Positions 12,555 to 22,855 of a DNA stretch of 64,000 bases are shown here, piece by piece. The stretch's first letter is position 1. The number at the start of each line of letters is the position of its first letter. The notes below the pieces were generated by a model, which did not search any database, was not told the origin of the DNA, and was given only the letters and a program-made list of their open reading frames with translations. This DNA is from Reticulascus tulasneorum (lineage: Eukaryota; Ascomycota; Sordariomycetes; Glomerellales; Reticulascaceae), in contig LSAX01000006.1 of NCBI GenBank assembly GCA_001557505.1, positions 3,410,001 through 3,474,000 of the forward strand. The letters are read 5' to 3'. The position numbers and the translations under genes were made by a program.

Positions 12555-14360
12555 GAGGGCTTTATAAAACCTCTTATTAACTTTTTGATGTTAATTAGGC
12601 TTTTATAATAGTTAAAACCTCGTTTATATTTTTAAGAAGGTTATCTAATATTAGGATATTATTAAGAAGATTAGATATATGATAATAGATAATATTATAA
12701 ATAATAATATTTATTTATAAAGCTTATATCTTTATCTTAATATCTTAATAATCTAATTAAATATTAAAGAACGTTAGATATATTATCTTAAATATATCTT
12801 AAACTTAGTTATTTGTTTATTTTTATATAAGGAAGATATTAATATTTTTAAGTAAAAGTTTATCTTATATAAGTTATAAACTCTTAAATAGTAAAATCTA
12901 TATTATTAAAGATAGAAAGGTGTTATTAAGAAACTTCATAATATTATCCACTTTATCTAAGCTTTTTTATAATAAAGTAAAATATTTAAACAAATTACTA
13001 AAAAATTAGAGATAGAGAAGAGTATATATTACTTTTATAATAAATTAACTATTAAGCTTAAGGTTATTTAGAATAATAATATATATTAAAATTTAATATA
13101 TTTTATAATTAATTATGTTTTAATGAAGTAAGCTAATATTAATAAGTATATCTAGGTTTTAAATTTAAAAATTAATTAGTTAAAATATCTTTTTGTTAAA
13201 GATTATTTATCTATTAAGGATTAATATATCTTAAAAAAGGTTAAAATAATTTTTAAGTTAATATATTATTTTATAATATAAATATAAAGTTAAAGTAAAT
13301 TAGATAATAATATTTATATATAAATAATTTTTATAAGTTTTAAATATCTATTTAAATATCTTAAAGATTAGACTTTCTTATATATAACTTAGCTTAAGAT
13401 AACCTTAGATATATTTAAATTATAAATTATTACTTAGTAATAAGTTAGAGATTTATAACTAATTAGATATTTAACCTTATAGTTAATAAGCTTAATAATC
13501 AAGCTAGTTTAAACTTATTAATAATTTATTTAAATTAATAATTATAAAGTTTATTTTCTTAATAATTTTAACTTTATTATTTTATTAAAATATTTTTAAG
13601 ATAAAATAACTAACTTTTTATAATTAGTAATTAGCTTTATAAATAATATTATTAAGTTAAATAACCTAAACTAGCTTTATATCTAGACCTTTATTATTAA
13701 CGTTTAATATAAAGCTAATAAATATTACGATAAACTAAAAAAATCATCTCTCTTTATAATAATTATGATCTTATATCTAGCTTTTAATCTAAGTTAGTTT
13801 AAAATAATTTAAGATTTTTATAAATAATAAAGATAGATATAAGATATAAAAGAGTAACTTTAATATTATCTTGACCAATAATATCCTTATATAAACTTAT
13901 TATCTATATATCTATTAAACTTTTAACCTTTTTGATAATAAGATCAACGTTAATATTAATATTAATAAGAAATAAATAACTTTATATAGTTTATAAAAAG
14001 TAAAATAAAACCTCTATTTATCAATATAAAAAAAGAACTTAAATAATATTTCTAACTTAAAATATTTAATCTTAAAGATCTTAACCTTATCTAATAATAA
14101 TATAATTATTAATATAAATATCCTCGCTTATATCGTCTTATATTAGATCTCTTTATTATTTCAGCAATAACTACTAACTACGAACATACCTTTAGCTAAG
14201 TAAAACTAATCTTAACTTCACAGAGGCTCTCAATATTACTTAACATACTTAAAGCTATTTAATATCTTAAGAACTAACTCCGTAAGGACTATATCCGGCT
14301 AGGAAGCTGTTTTGTTGTTCGGAAGGAGGCTGATGATGAGGCTGAACAGTTGTTATAACC
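12555..14360 (+). pseudogene. Decayed hAT transposase (catalytic region and C-terminal dimerisation domain)
   Basis: Read through stop codons, the plus strand gives hAT features. KLHNIIHFI near 12915 and NKLTIKLKVI near 13040 are typical of the Ac/Restless-like core. The C-terminal dimerisation domain near 14165-14300 reads ISAITTNYERTFS, then KLILTSQRLS and YLKN.LRKDYI, ending with an intact tail (SCFVVRKEADDEAEQLL) and a TAA. The N-terminal part probably lies in 5377-6519, but I cannot trace a frame there. The last 200 bp are far less AT-rich than the rest. Confidence 0.75.
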
Positions 14361-14405
14361 TCATCTTATCAGATGTGGGGGCCTAGACCCCTACTTCGCA
14401 AATAG

Positions 14406-14440
14406 ATCAATTTAATCAAGTTCAATCAATTTAATCAATT
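14406..14440. repeat. Subterminal short repeats at the hAT 3' end
   Basis: The unit TCAATTTAATCAA occurs twice in close succession. Subterminal repeats are typical transposase-binding sites of hAT elements; binding here is inferred. Confidence 0.5.
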
Positions 14441-14458
14441 CGAAAGCTTCAAAAACGT

Positions 14459-14494
14459 AATCAATCCAAATACGAGGCCATATTTGGATTGATT
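14459..14494. repeat. Perfect 14-bp palindrome next to the right hAT terminus
   Basis: AATCAATCCAAATA (14459-14472) pairs perfectly with TATTTGGATTGATT (14481-14494) across an 8-base loop. It lies just inside the right terminal inverted repeat. Confidence 0.8.
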
Positions 14495-14512
14495 GTATTT
14501 GCGGGAGCGCTG
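14493..14512 (-). repeat. Right terminal inverted repeat of the hAT element
   Basis: Reverse complement of the left terminus with one mismatch in 20 bases; followed by TTCATGAT at 14513-14520. Confidence 0.92.
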
Positions 14513-14520
14513 TTCATGAT
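14513..14520. repeat. Right target-site duplication of the hAT element (TTCATGAT)
   Basis: Exact copy of 5369-5376. It lies 29 bp beyond the stop codon of the dicarboxylate carrier gene, so the insertion hit that gene's 3' UTR or immediate downstream region. Confidence 0.92.
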
Positions 14521-14549
14521 CGACCAACAAGTTTCTTGCTTTCGGGTAT

Positions 14550-15997
14550 CTAAAGTTCCATCGTCTCCAGAGAAGGCATGGAGAACATGCTGCTCAGTCC
14601 GCGAAGCTGCTCCATAAAAACAAACGTCAATACCGTATGCGGCCTGAGCAAAACATTCAATGTTAGCCACGTATGCCTCGGGTCGGGAATATTCAAGAAT
14701 CTCACGTTAATCTTAGCCATGCTGGCGTCCAACCCTTCATCAGAAATCGCGGGCCTTCTTCATGCAAGCCCCTTCGGATTATTTGAGACAATGACTAATA
14801 ATCTGTCAGCTAACTGTAGTCAGGGTGCCAAGTTGGTTCTGTCAAGACTTACCTTTTCTCCGGATGAGGCACTTTGGATTCGGCTCTTCAAAACATCGGC
14901 AGGCGAGCAGAGTGTAGTCGCCGCAGTTCCTGCAGCCAAGGATGCCACGGCATGAGTTTTGATATCATCGCTCCAGCCTGTGGCAGCTAAAAGTTGTTGT
15001 TTCGCCAATGAGTATCTAGTACACAGACTGTTTAGCAGACTATTCATCGGGCGCTTGGAAAGATATAAAAGCTTACGTTGCAATCTGAGACACATCTACG
15101 GGATATTAGCAACAAGTATAGGTACGGGGGAAACTTTGACTATGCCAAACTTACTCATCAGGACGCTACGTGCAATGTTGGCTGACATTCCTCGCCCAAA
15201 TGCTCGAATGCCCTCTTCGCTCCAAATCCTGAAGAGACCATGTATGGGGTTCGAGTAGCGGAATCGATCTCCTGGTGCTTTCGCTCCGTCCGCACACATC
15301 CGGACCAGCACGACCTTCGCAGATGTTAGTCTCGCCAAGCTGGAACGAGTGTCTCCTGCTGAGGACTTGCACTATACCTCTGTTGGATTTCCGACCACAC
15401 CAGCAAGACCACCAGCCACGGTAGCGCAGGATATTGTTGACAGCATTGAAAGCTTTTCTCTCCCGGTCCATCGTTGGACTTTCTCCGAGAAGACGTTGTA
15501 TAGACCGAACCGGGCCGTCGAGTATGTAGATTGTCTTAGGACTGAAGCAGACAATCCAGTCCACAATGAAGGTATGCCTGTAGCATGTTTAGAAATTGCA
15601 CAGATCTTGCTATCTTCTCGGAGAGGAGCTCAGTACCATCACGAGTTGCAAACCGAGTCAGGGTCCGGAACATGGACTCTTGGGATCTCAGGACTTGCAT
15701 TCGACTTGAGCAGGAATTTGGATCAGCTTCCTACATTATTTGCAGGTTCGAAGTTGGGTATATCACATACTATTTTGTTTGATCTAATGGATGTGCTGGG
15801 CGGACGGGTTAGCATTAGACCTTCAACGTATGAGCTTCCAAATTTGACCGGAAGGCACTTACTGAAGCAGACGGCTACCGAGGCTGCCGCACCGCTATAT
15901 TTGAGATAGCAAAGTCAGAAGCTAGATCTAACAGTATTGCAATTCAGGAGACCTACCCGAGCCAGAAAGGCTCCTTTGGTTTGTCCTTGGCTGGCAT
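14550..15997 (-). CDS. Mitochondrial dicarboxylate carrier (DIC1-like), about 296 aa, many small exons
   Basis: The protein starts MPAKDKPKEPFWLGG at 15997; an intron splits the first two Gly residues. The three carrier repeats are visible: THPLDQTKYRMQV (first P-x-D/E-x-x-K/R signature), NPTEVVLVRM (second) and SPADVLKSRI (third). The C-terminus LTPHTVLTFVFMEQLRGL is the family hallmark. About nine exons separated by short introns join in frame, and the length fits the 290-300 aa usual for the family. DIC exchanges malate or succinate for phosphate across the inner mitochondrial membrane. It is divergent from the AhpD-like gene at 16407. The 3' end touches the hAT insertion, but the coding sequence is undamaged. 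DIC rather than another carrier is inferred from THPLD-TK and the CADGAK segment after the second signature. Confidence 0.9.
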
Positions 15998-16406
15998 GTT
16001 TGATTTTTCCGTGTCAACAGGTTCTAGTTGGCAGTTACTTCAAAGAACAGGATGAAAGGGATTCGCTGCCAGCTTTTGTCATATCCCCTATGGCGAAGTC
16101 CATCCTCTTGCGGCCCCTATCACATGTGGGATACGACTTTCGGACCTAGATGTGCCCCCCGCAGTAGTGCCTTGATGCCGGGGTTGCATGATTAGGTCCC
16201 GCTGTCATCTCATCTCCTTTTTAAACTTTTTGCGCCAAAGTTTCGCCCTAGCTGATCGCATTGGTATCGTCGGCATTACTTCTACGCCCCGAGAGGCGGC
16301 GACATTCTGCGGGCCGACCCCTCATGAGCTCAGCGTCTTCTGCTCAATTACCATCCCAGTCGCATCATGAAGCTCAATGAACCATCCTGCAATTGAGTCG
16401 AAAAAC
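15998..16406. promoter_or_regulatory. Divergent promoter between the dicarboxylate carrier and the AhpD-like gene
   Basis: Both genes start outward from this 409-bp interval. It contains no gene; no specific binding site is identified. Confidence 0.45.
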
Positions 16407-17323
16407 ATGTCGAAGCTTTCTCCAACACTGAAGGCTCTGATCAACGCGCCGTTTGCGCGTCCAAACCCGGCGGCCGCGCCGTCGCAGATCCGCGACATCT
16501 ACCAAGGGATTGCACGCGATGCAGCCAAGAAGAATGTTGGAACTCGGCCGTGGCTTGCCCTGTCGGTATGTCTGCTTCTATTACACCAATTGGCGCTTCA
16601 ATTCCAGATCTAATGTATGTTCCACAGGCGGCTGCGACATTCACGATGAACTCGCCAAACTCGCTGCACGATCTCTTCCACGTCGCGTCCGGCGCGTCTG
16701 GCTCTGGTAGCGAAGTCGCAACCGCCGAGTTCATCCGGGAGGTCGGCTTGAAGTGTATCAGCTTCAATGGGATCCCGCGGACAATCAACTCTCTCGGCGC
16801 ATTTTATTCAAACCTCCCAGAGGATGTCGCATCCCGGCTGTCGACGACGCCAACACGTGCTCCAACGGCGGATAACTTAGGGGGCATCGGCGATCGAGGA
16901 CAAGCGTTGTGGAAATCGATATACGCCCCATTCGAAGTAAAACTCTACCAGAAGCTGGCTCAATCCCACCCAGATCTGCCAGTCCATATCTTAAACAGCC
17001 ACTACGGACCTCTTCTGTCTGATCCATCGGAGCGAAATGGACTCGCGAGTGTCGGTCGGGCACTGACATCGATTGTTGCTGTGTCCTGTCTGCGAGCCCA
17101 GACCGGTGTTGGGCCCCAGGTCTTATCGCATGTCTTTGGACTGCGAAAGGCAGTCGAAGATGGGACGTTTAGTTCTGAGAGTGCAGAGGACAATAAGGGT
17201 GTAGAGTGGTTGGCGACGGATGAGGGAAGCGAATGGTTGCTCGCATCAGTCGACAGGATCACCGAGGCCATCGGCGGTTCGCAACGTTCGAACTTTGCGC
17301 CCGGAAGGGAGTCCAAGTTATGA
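16407..17323 (+). CDS. AhpD-like / carboxymuconolactone decarboxylase-like protein, 284 aa
   Basis: Two exons, 16407-16565 and 16628-17323, join in frame across a 62-bp intron (CTGTCG|GTATGT..CCACAG|GCGGCT). An upstream in-frame ATG at 16377 would add ten residues. The C-terminal part resembles fungal AhpD-like proteins: TAEFIREVGLKCISFNGIPR followed by TINSLGAF is the helical core, and the second half repeats the all-helical fold. I do not see the Cys-x-x-Cys redox pair of true AhpD; only one Cys (in GLKCISF) lies in that position. The chemical function is therefore unknown. There is no clear targeting signal. It is convergent with the CoA-transferase gene downstream. Confidence 0.65.
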
Positions 17324-17674
17324 CGATTGCGTACCGGAGAAAATATTGTACATAGTTGCATAGACATAAGGAAGCATTAGACTTGAAATTAACCTGGTAC
17401 CATAATCTTCTAAGCCCTAGACCCATGGCAAAGCTTCCCCAGTTTGATACCCAATTATATACCTCCAGTCAGTCCCCGGATGTTAGCATGTGATCTGGAA
17501 GGTATATTTCTTCTTAATTTTGAGTCGTCACAGATACGTTACACAAGTACCTCCATATGTTCTCCAGTCAAGTGGTTCGCTAGTTTAAACGTTCACAGCT
17601 GGTATGTTTGCCCTATATCTTTTCAAAATGTACATTTGTTGTCCGAAGAACTCTGTATCCAAGGTTCAAGCCCT
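17324..17674. other. Convergent 3' intergenic interval
   Basis: Space between two convergent genes; it presumably holds both 3' UTRs. I see nothing else in it. Confidence 0.5.
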
Positions 17675-19733
17675 TCACTCCATCAACTTTAAATCATCAG
17701 CTACAGCAAAATTCGCGTCTGTCTTAGCCACAACCTCCTCAACTTCTACGCCCGGCGCAAGCTCCGTCAGTGTAAGCGAGCCAAGCTCGAGATCGACCTC
17801 AAATACGCACTATAACATATTAGTAACAGCTCACATAACATCTGCCATATACGAAGCCATGAAGAATTTGGCTCCGTGCCCGGCACTGTTCAGAAAGAAT
17901 CGGAACTTACGAGATCTGTTATGATGGTGCTAACGACACGGGCACCTGTGAGGGGCAAAGTGCAATTTTGCACAATCTTGGATGAGCCGTCTTTGGCCAA
18001 ATGCTCGGTGGCTACAACGATTTTCGTGTTTTCGGGGTTGGAGACTAGGTCCATCGCACCGCCCATGCCTTTAAAGATCTAGTCCAGAAGTTAGTAATCA
18101 GTAGCAATGAGGCGCCGAACGTTCTGCGTACCTTTCCTGGAATCATATAATTGGCCAAATCACCACATGCACTGACCTGCAATGCCTGTCAAGCGTTAGT
18201 TGAGATTCCATAGCATCTAGTGAGATTGAACATACTCCGAGAATCGACACATCGACGTGCCCTCCCCTAATCATCCCAAATGACTCTGCACTATCGAAGG
18301 TGGAGGCACCAGGCACGAGAGTCACGGTCTCCTTTCCAGCATTTACGATATCCGCATCAACTTCCGACTCGGTTGGGTACGGGCCCATTCCCAAGATGCC
18401 ATTCTCCGATTGGATCCAGACCTGCCGATCAGACGGCAAGAACGAGGGTGCCATTGTCGGAATTCCTACGCCAAGATTAACATAGAATCCTTCCTTCAAC
18501 TCCTTGGCTGCTCGCCTCCCGATGCGATTTCTTCTCTCCTGATCTTTTGTCTTGGGCTTTTCCAGATCCTCTCCTTCGGTATTCGACCTGAGTTTGAGTG
18601 TCTCGATCTTCTTTTCTGTCGTCGAAGGTACTATACGATCGACAAATATGCCGGGTAGATCAACGTCGTTGGGGTCTATGTCACCGATTTCGACAATGTT
18701 CTCAGCTTCGACGATGGTGACCTTTGCTGCTTTCGCCATGATGGAACCGAATGCCTTCGTGGTATACCTACAGGAACGCGCGTTAGAGGACGGGTTATTT
18801 CAGCATGAAGTGGACATTCGCTCACCGGAACACGCAGTTGCCAGCCTTGTCAACCTTCCATGCTCGCAAGATCGCGACATCCCCAGTCAATGCGGTCTCC
18901 ATAAGGAAGGTTTTTCCATTGAACAAACGCGTTTCCCTTGGATTTCCTCGCTGTGTCACCAACCCCGAGGGATCCAGGCGAATAGGAATATCACCGTTCT
19001 GGAGCAAGGTATCTAGGAGAATCAAGTCAGCCAGGTGTTGCTCGCCCACTTTCTGGAGAGTGACTCACGGGCTCCAGTGGGAGTGAAAAAGGCGGGAATG
19101 CCAGCACCGCCCGCTCTAATCCTCTCGGCTAGTGTTCCTTGCGGGCAAAGCTCGATTCCGATATCACCAGTCAAGTACTTCCTCTCCAACGCTTTGTTGT
19201 TGCCCAGGAATGATAATATCAGATGATCGACTTGTCCTGCTTTGGTCAACACGGCAAGGCCGCCCCTGCCCTCCTGTCCAGCATTGTTTGAAACGGCTGT
19301 GAGAGAGTGTAGAGAGTCGGCGCCTCTCCGATGCATTGCGTTTATTAAAGTTTCTAAGGTGAGCAGATATGTCAGGAACTGTCCTCTCACGGGATACTAG
19401 TGATTCTTTGTCCATATAAATGGCAGACAGCAAGAACGGAAAGGATCGCGTACCTGCAACTCCACAGAGCCCAAACCCTGAGCTCAGAATCGTCGAGCCA
19501 CTCTTGATGTCTGCAACCGCGGCGTCGGCATCCTCGTAAAGTTTAGAAGCTCCTCGATTGGCAGCCGGCGCGACAGAGCGCGTTGGCACTGAGCGCCGAA
19601 TAGCAGTTAACGAGATGCTGCGACATGTCGCGGGCTGTATGCGCTTCGATCGCTGAAATCGCGGTGTTTGGAGGCGTATTGAAACCCTAGGTAGCAGGTC
19701 TAATGACGCCCGCAGAAGAATAGGTGCAGCCAT
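17675..19733 (-). CDS. Succinyl-CoA:3-oxoacid CoA-transferase (SCOT-like), mitochondrial, 546 aa
   Basis: Seven exons (19733-19454, 19353-19069, 19012-18826, 18767-18236, 18185-18132, 18078-17911, 17809-17675) give 546 residues in one frame. The N-terminus is Arg/Ser-rich without acidic residues, a mitochondrial presequence. The alpha half starts with KLYEDADAAVADIKSGSTIL and GFGLCGVAETLINA, then SNNAGQEG and GAGIPAFFTPTGAHT. The beta half has NLGVGIPTMAPSFL and the catalytic Glu in QSENGILGMGPYP. Both halves are fused, as in eukaryotic SCOT. The reaction moves CoA from succinyl-CoA to acetoacetate or another 3-oxo acid. In fungi a related enzyme activates 3-oxoadipate in aromatic catabolism; the sequence alone does not separate the substrates. 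It shares a divergent promoter with the MFS permease at 20448. Confidence 0.95.
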
Positions 19734-20447
19734 TGGCCTGGTTGGGTATCACAACGGTCACGGGAAAGAAGACTGACGTATGCCTGCCTGTATGCCGGTG
19801 AGTAATTCAAGCTATCGGGGATCAAGGGTGCGATTTACCAATCTTCGATGGATTGCTGGATTCTTTTTGATTAAGGCGAGAGGGGTGAACGGCAATTGTT
19901 CTACATGCCGAAGAAAGCTTGGCAGGGTCCTTCTCGGCCGCCGAACCACCCCACTTGCCACAATAAGTGACGTAGCAGAGTCCGAGCCACATCCGAGTCA
20001 GGCGAGACTGTCGGAGTGCAAATGAACTGCCGAGTACCTCGCAGGCCAAGTTTGACCACACATGTGATAAGCCTTTACGCACTGATGACTGCTGTCGCGG
20101 CATGGGCGGCCGGTGGTCAACACTCATCACTCATCATCTCACATCAGAATGAGACTGCATCGTGGGAAGGTTCGGATCCCCCGCATGAAATGCGCTTGTG
20201 GAGGAAGAAAATCGGCATTCCAGGCCCAGAGAAGGATGGCGCTCTTTTCCCCGCCTGGTTGTTGGATCCCCCGGATCCGGATGTTAGAGGACCATAAGCG
20301 ATCTAAAATAGTTCAAGAGCCCAGGGCATCTCTACATCCACCCGGTTTCTTGGCAACTTGGGCACCAGCTAAAGTACTGAGGAGTTATTGTTTCGTCTAG
20401 GCCTTCGTCTTGTCACCAGTTTCGTCCTCTAAGACTCCGATTCGAAC
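19734..20447. promoter_or_regulatory. Divergent promoter between the CoA-transferase and the MFS permease
   Basis: 714 bp with no supported gene, bounded by two outward start codons. Co-regulation of the two genes is an inference. Confidence 0.5.
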
Positions 20448-22456
20448 ATGGCTTCGACAAAATGTCTTGACGCCCAGCTCGAGCACGGCGAGGGAGAGCT
20501 GGCCGACTTCGAGCGCCGTGCTCGCTTAACTAAAATAGTCCTGTTCAAGATAGACACCAGGTGAGTGGGCGGCGAGTCATGTCTATCCATCTGAAAATGG
20601 TGTTACTGGATTGCTAAACCCAGCGTGACCATTAGAGTTCTTCCGATACTGGCGCTGCTGTTTCTGTGCTCGTTCCTCGACCGAACCAATGTCGGCAACG
20701 CAAAGATCATTGGTCTGGAAGAAGACTTGAATATGACGAACTCGCAATACAGCCAGGGCCTCGCGGTCTTTTTCGCAACGTATATAGCAAGGTGGGTGTG
20801 TTGTGCATCCACTTACTGGAGTACCGCGGTTCGTCCCGCACCACTAATGCATGCAACAGCGAACTGCCAAGCAATCTCGTCCTGAAGAAGATATCTCCCA
20901 AAATATGGCTGCCGTTTCTGGCCACCATATGGGGAATTGTGACCATGTGTCTGGGCTTCGTCAGAAGCTACGGGAGTTTCGTGGCTGTGCGTGCCGTGCT
21001 GGGTATGTGTGAAGGTGGCTTGCTGCCAGGAATGGTGCTATATCTATCTGGCTTGTACACGCGCGGGGAGATGGCGCTACGAATTGGCATATTCTACACG
21101 GCTGCATCGCTTTCTGGCGCATTTGGAGGTGCGGATGATTTATTCCATTCTTCTGAGCCTGCATAATAATTTGGCACTGCAGGACTTCTAGCTCGAGGTT
21201 TGTCCGCCATTGGCCCAAGCGGTGGTTTGGAAGGTTGGAGATGGGTCTTTATTATCGAAGGTCTAATCGTCCGTTTCCCCCTCTTGCTGTCTCTTGATTC
21301 AGCGCAAAGCAAGCACTAAAATTTGTACCCAAGACTGTTGCGGCTGGGGCGATCGCGTACTTTGGTCTACCAAACAACATTCAGACCGCAAGCTATCTCA
21401 CCCCTGAAGAGAGGGATTGGGCTCTTCAACGACTCCGCGGCGCTGCTGATTCCAGTGGACGATTCAAGTGAGCAGCAGATGAGACCACTGGTAAAAGGAG
21501 CCACGCTGACAATTTTATCCACTTAGTGTTGTTCTGGAGAGCGAGGAGCGTTTCCAGTGGTCTGAAGTGCGTCGAGGGTTCTTCAATCTTCAGGTCTGGC
21601 TCACATCGACGGCATATTTCGCGATTCTGTCTGGCATATACTCCTTTGGTCTATTTGTACGTACTTGCAGAGTGTCGTCCCATGTAATCCTAGCGACTAA
21701 CACTCTTTAAAGCTTCCAACAATTGTGAACGACTTGCACATCGCTTCGAACGCCAACCAGGCCCAGCTCTGGTCCGTGATACCTTACGCTGTTGCCACTC
21801 CTGTGACTGGTAAGCCTTCTATTGGGCGGATGTGGAGATAGTAGCTAACCATCTAATCTCTAAAGTGCTCATTGCCTTCGCCTCTGATCGCCTCAAGCTC
21901 CGAGGCGTCCTCATGCTGGGTACTCTGCCTATTGCCATCGCCGGATACGCCGTCATAGCCAACATAGAACAGGCCAATGCTAGGTTCGCCATGACCTGCC
22001 TAATGGCCATTGGCCTGTATAGCAGCGTCCCCTGTGTCCTGGTGTGGAACTCTAATAACTCGGCTGGCCACTACAAGAGGGCAACGACGTCGGCCTTGCA
22101 GCTTGCTGTTGCCAATTGCGGAGGATTCGTTGCGAGTATGTGGCTTTACAAGAGAGAACGCGATGCTTCAAGCTGACCATTCCTGTTAGCGTTCGTGTAC
22201 CCTTCTACAGAAGGACCGATCTACCATAAAGGCCACACTATCATTCTCGGACTGTTGTGCTATGCTTGGTTTGCGTAAGTCTAATCAGTTGATTCTATAA
22301 AGCTAGGAATTATCCAACTGACTGGCTGATTCGAACAGAGTTTTGGCCAATGTTCTCTGGTGTGCAAAGATCAATCGCGACAAGGCCGTAGGTAAGTACG
22401 ACGAGTACATTGGCACAGGAGATGATCGGGACCCGAGTTTTACCATGATCTTGTAG
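20448..22456 (+). CDS. MFS permease, anion:cation symporter (Dal5/allantoate permease-like) family
   Basis: The start is MASTKCLDAQLEHGEGELADF at 20448; the first exon ends at 20560. About nine exons follow. Recognisable segments are RVLPILALLFLCSFLDRTNV (TM1 and the DRTNVGNA motif), WGIVTMCLGFVRSYGSFVAV, RAVLGMCEGGLLPGMVLYLS (the R-x-x-LG-x-x-E motif of the family), GLEGWRWVFIIEGLI, TPEERDWALQRLR (cytoplasmic loop), SDRLKLRGVLMLG and WNSNNSAGHYKRATTSALQL. These are hallmarks of the ACS family, plasma-membrane carriers of organic anions such as allantoate, nicotinate and other carboxylates. The substrate is unknown. It shares its promoter region with the CoA-transferase gene, which suggests uptake of a carboxylic acid used by it. 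Confidence 0.88.
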
Positions 22457-22855
22457 CATGCCTCATCGCTGTACGATTTAATGCGTCAAAAGAATTTAGC
22501 TCCAAGAATGAGCAAGACAAATTCGTAGCATTGGCTTAATCGGCTCGGGCATACTTAAGACGTGGCAACTTAAGAACTTCAGTCATAGGGACGACCATAA
22601 ACGTAGGCACCAGAGACCGAAAGACTGATAGCCGGAGGTTACCCTTCACGGCCGAGGCTGGCGTTGCTCGTGATGCACGGCATGGAAAGAATTGTAGCGC
22701 GGAGATTACAGCTGGTTGATATATTCGGATCCGGTCGTGTAAGAATTTCCCCTTTAAAGGTCCAATTCCACCATCAAAGCTAGATACTCAAATTCCCCGT
22801 CTGTTTATCTTCGAGAGCAGGGAATCATACCACGTTTGTCGTCAGTAGCTCAGTC
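22457..22855. other. Convergent intergenic interval
   Basis: No coding signal seen; probably the 3' ends of both neighbours. Confidence 0.5.

Larger units (their letters stand above)
5377..14512 (+). mobile_element. RIP-degraded hAT DNA transposon with a nested gypsy retrotransposon
   Basis: The element is bounded by terminal inverted repeats that start CAGCGCT and match at 19 of the first 20 bases, and by a perfect 8-bp target duplication. The 9136 bp include a gypsy insertion of 6025 bp plus its 5-bp duplication, so the original hAT was about 3.1 kb, a normal size for fungal hAT elements. The right part encodes a decayed transposase on the plus strand. Except for the last 200 bp or so, the block is extremely AT-rich and full of TAA/TAG/TAT triplets where coding remnants expect Gln, Trp or Cys, which is the RIP pattern. 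The genes on both sides keep normal composition. The copy cannot be autonomous now. Confidence 0.92.

Noticed and set aside
16377..16406. Upstream ATG of the AhpD-like gene as the true start
   Set aside because: The added residues (MNHPAIESKN) show no family resemblance; either start is possible, and the inner one was preferred.
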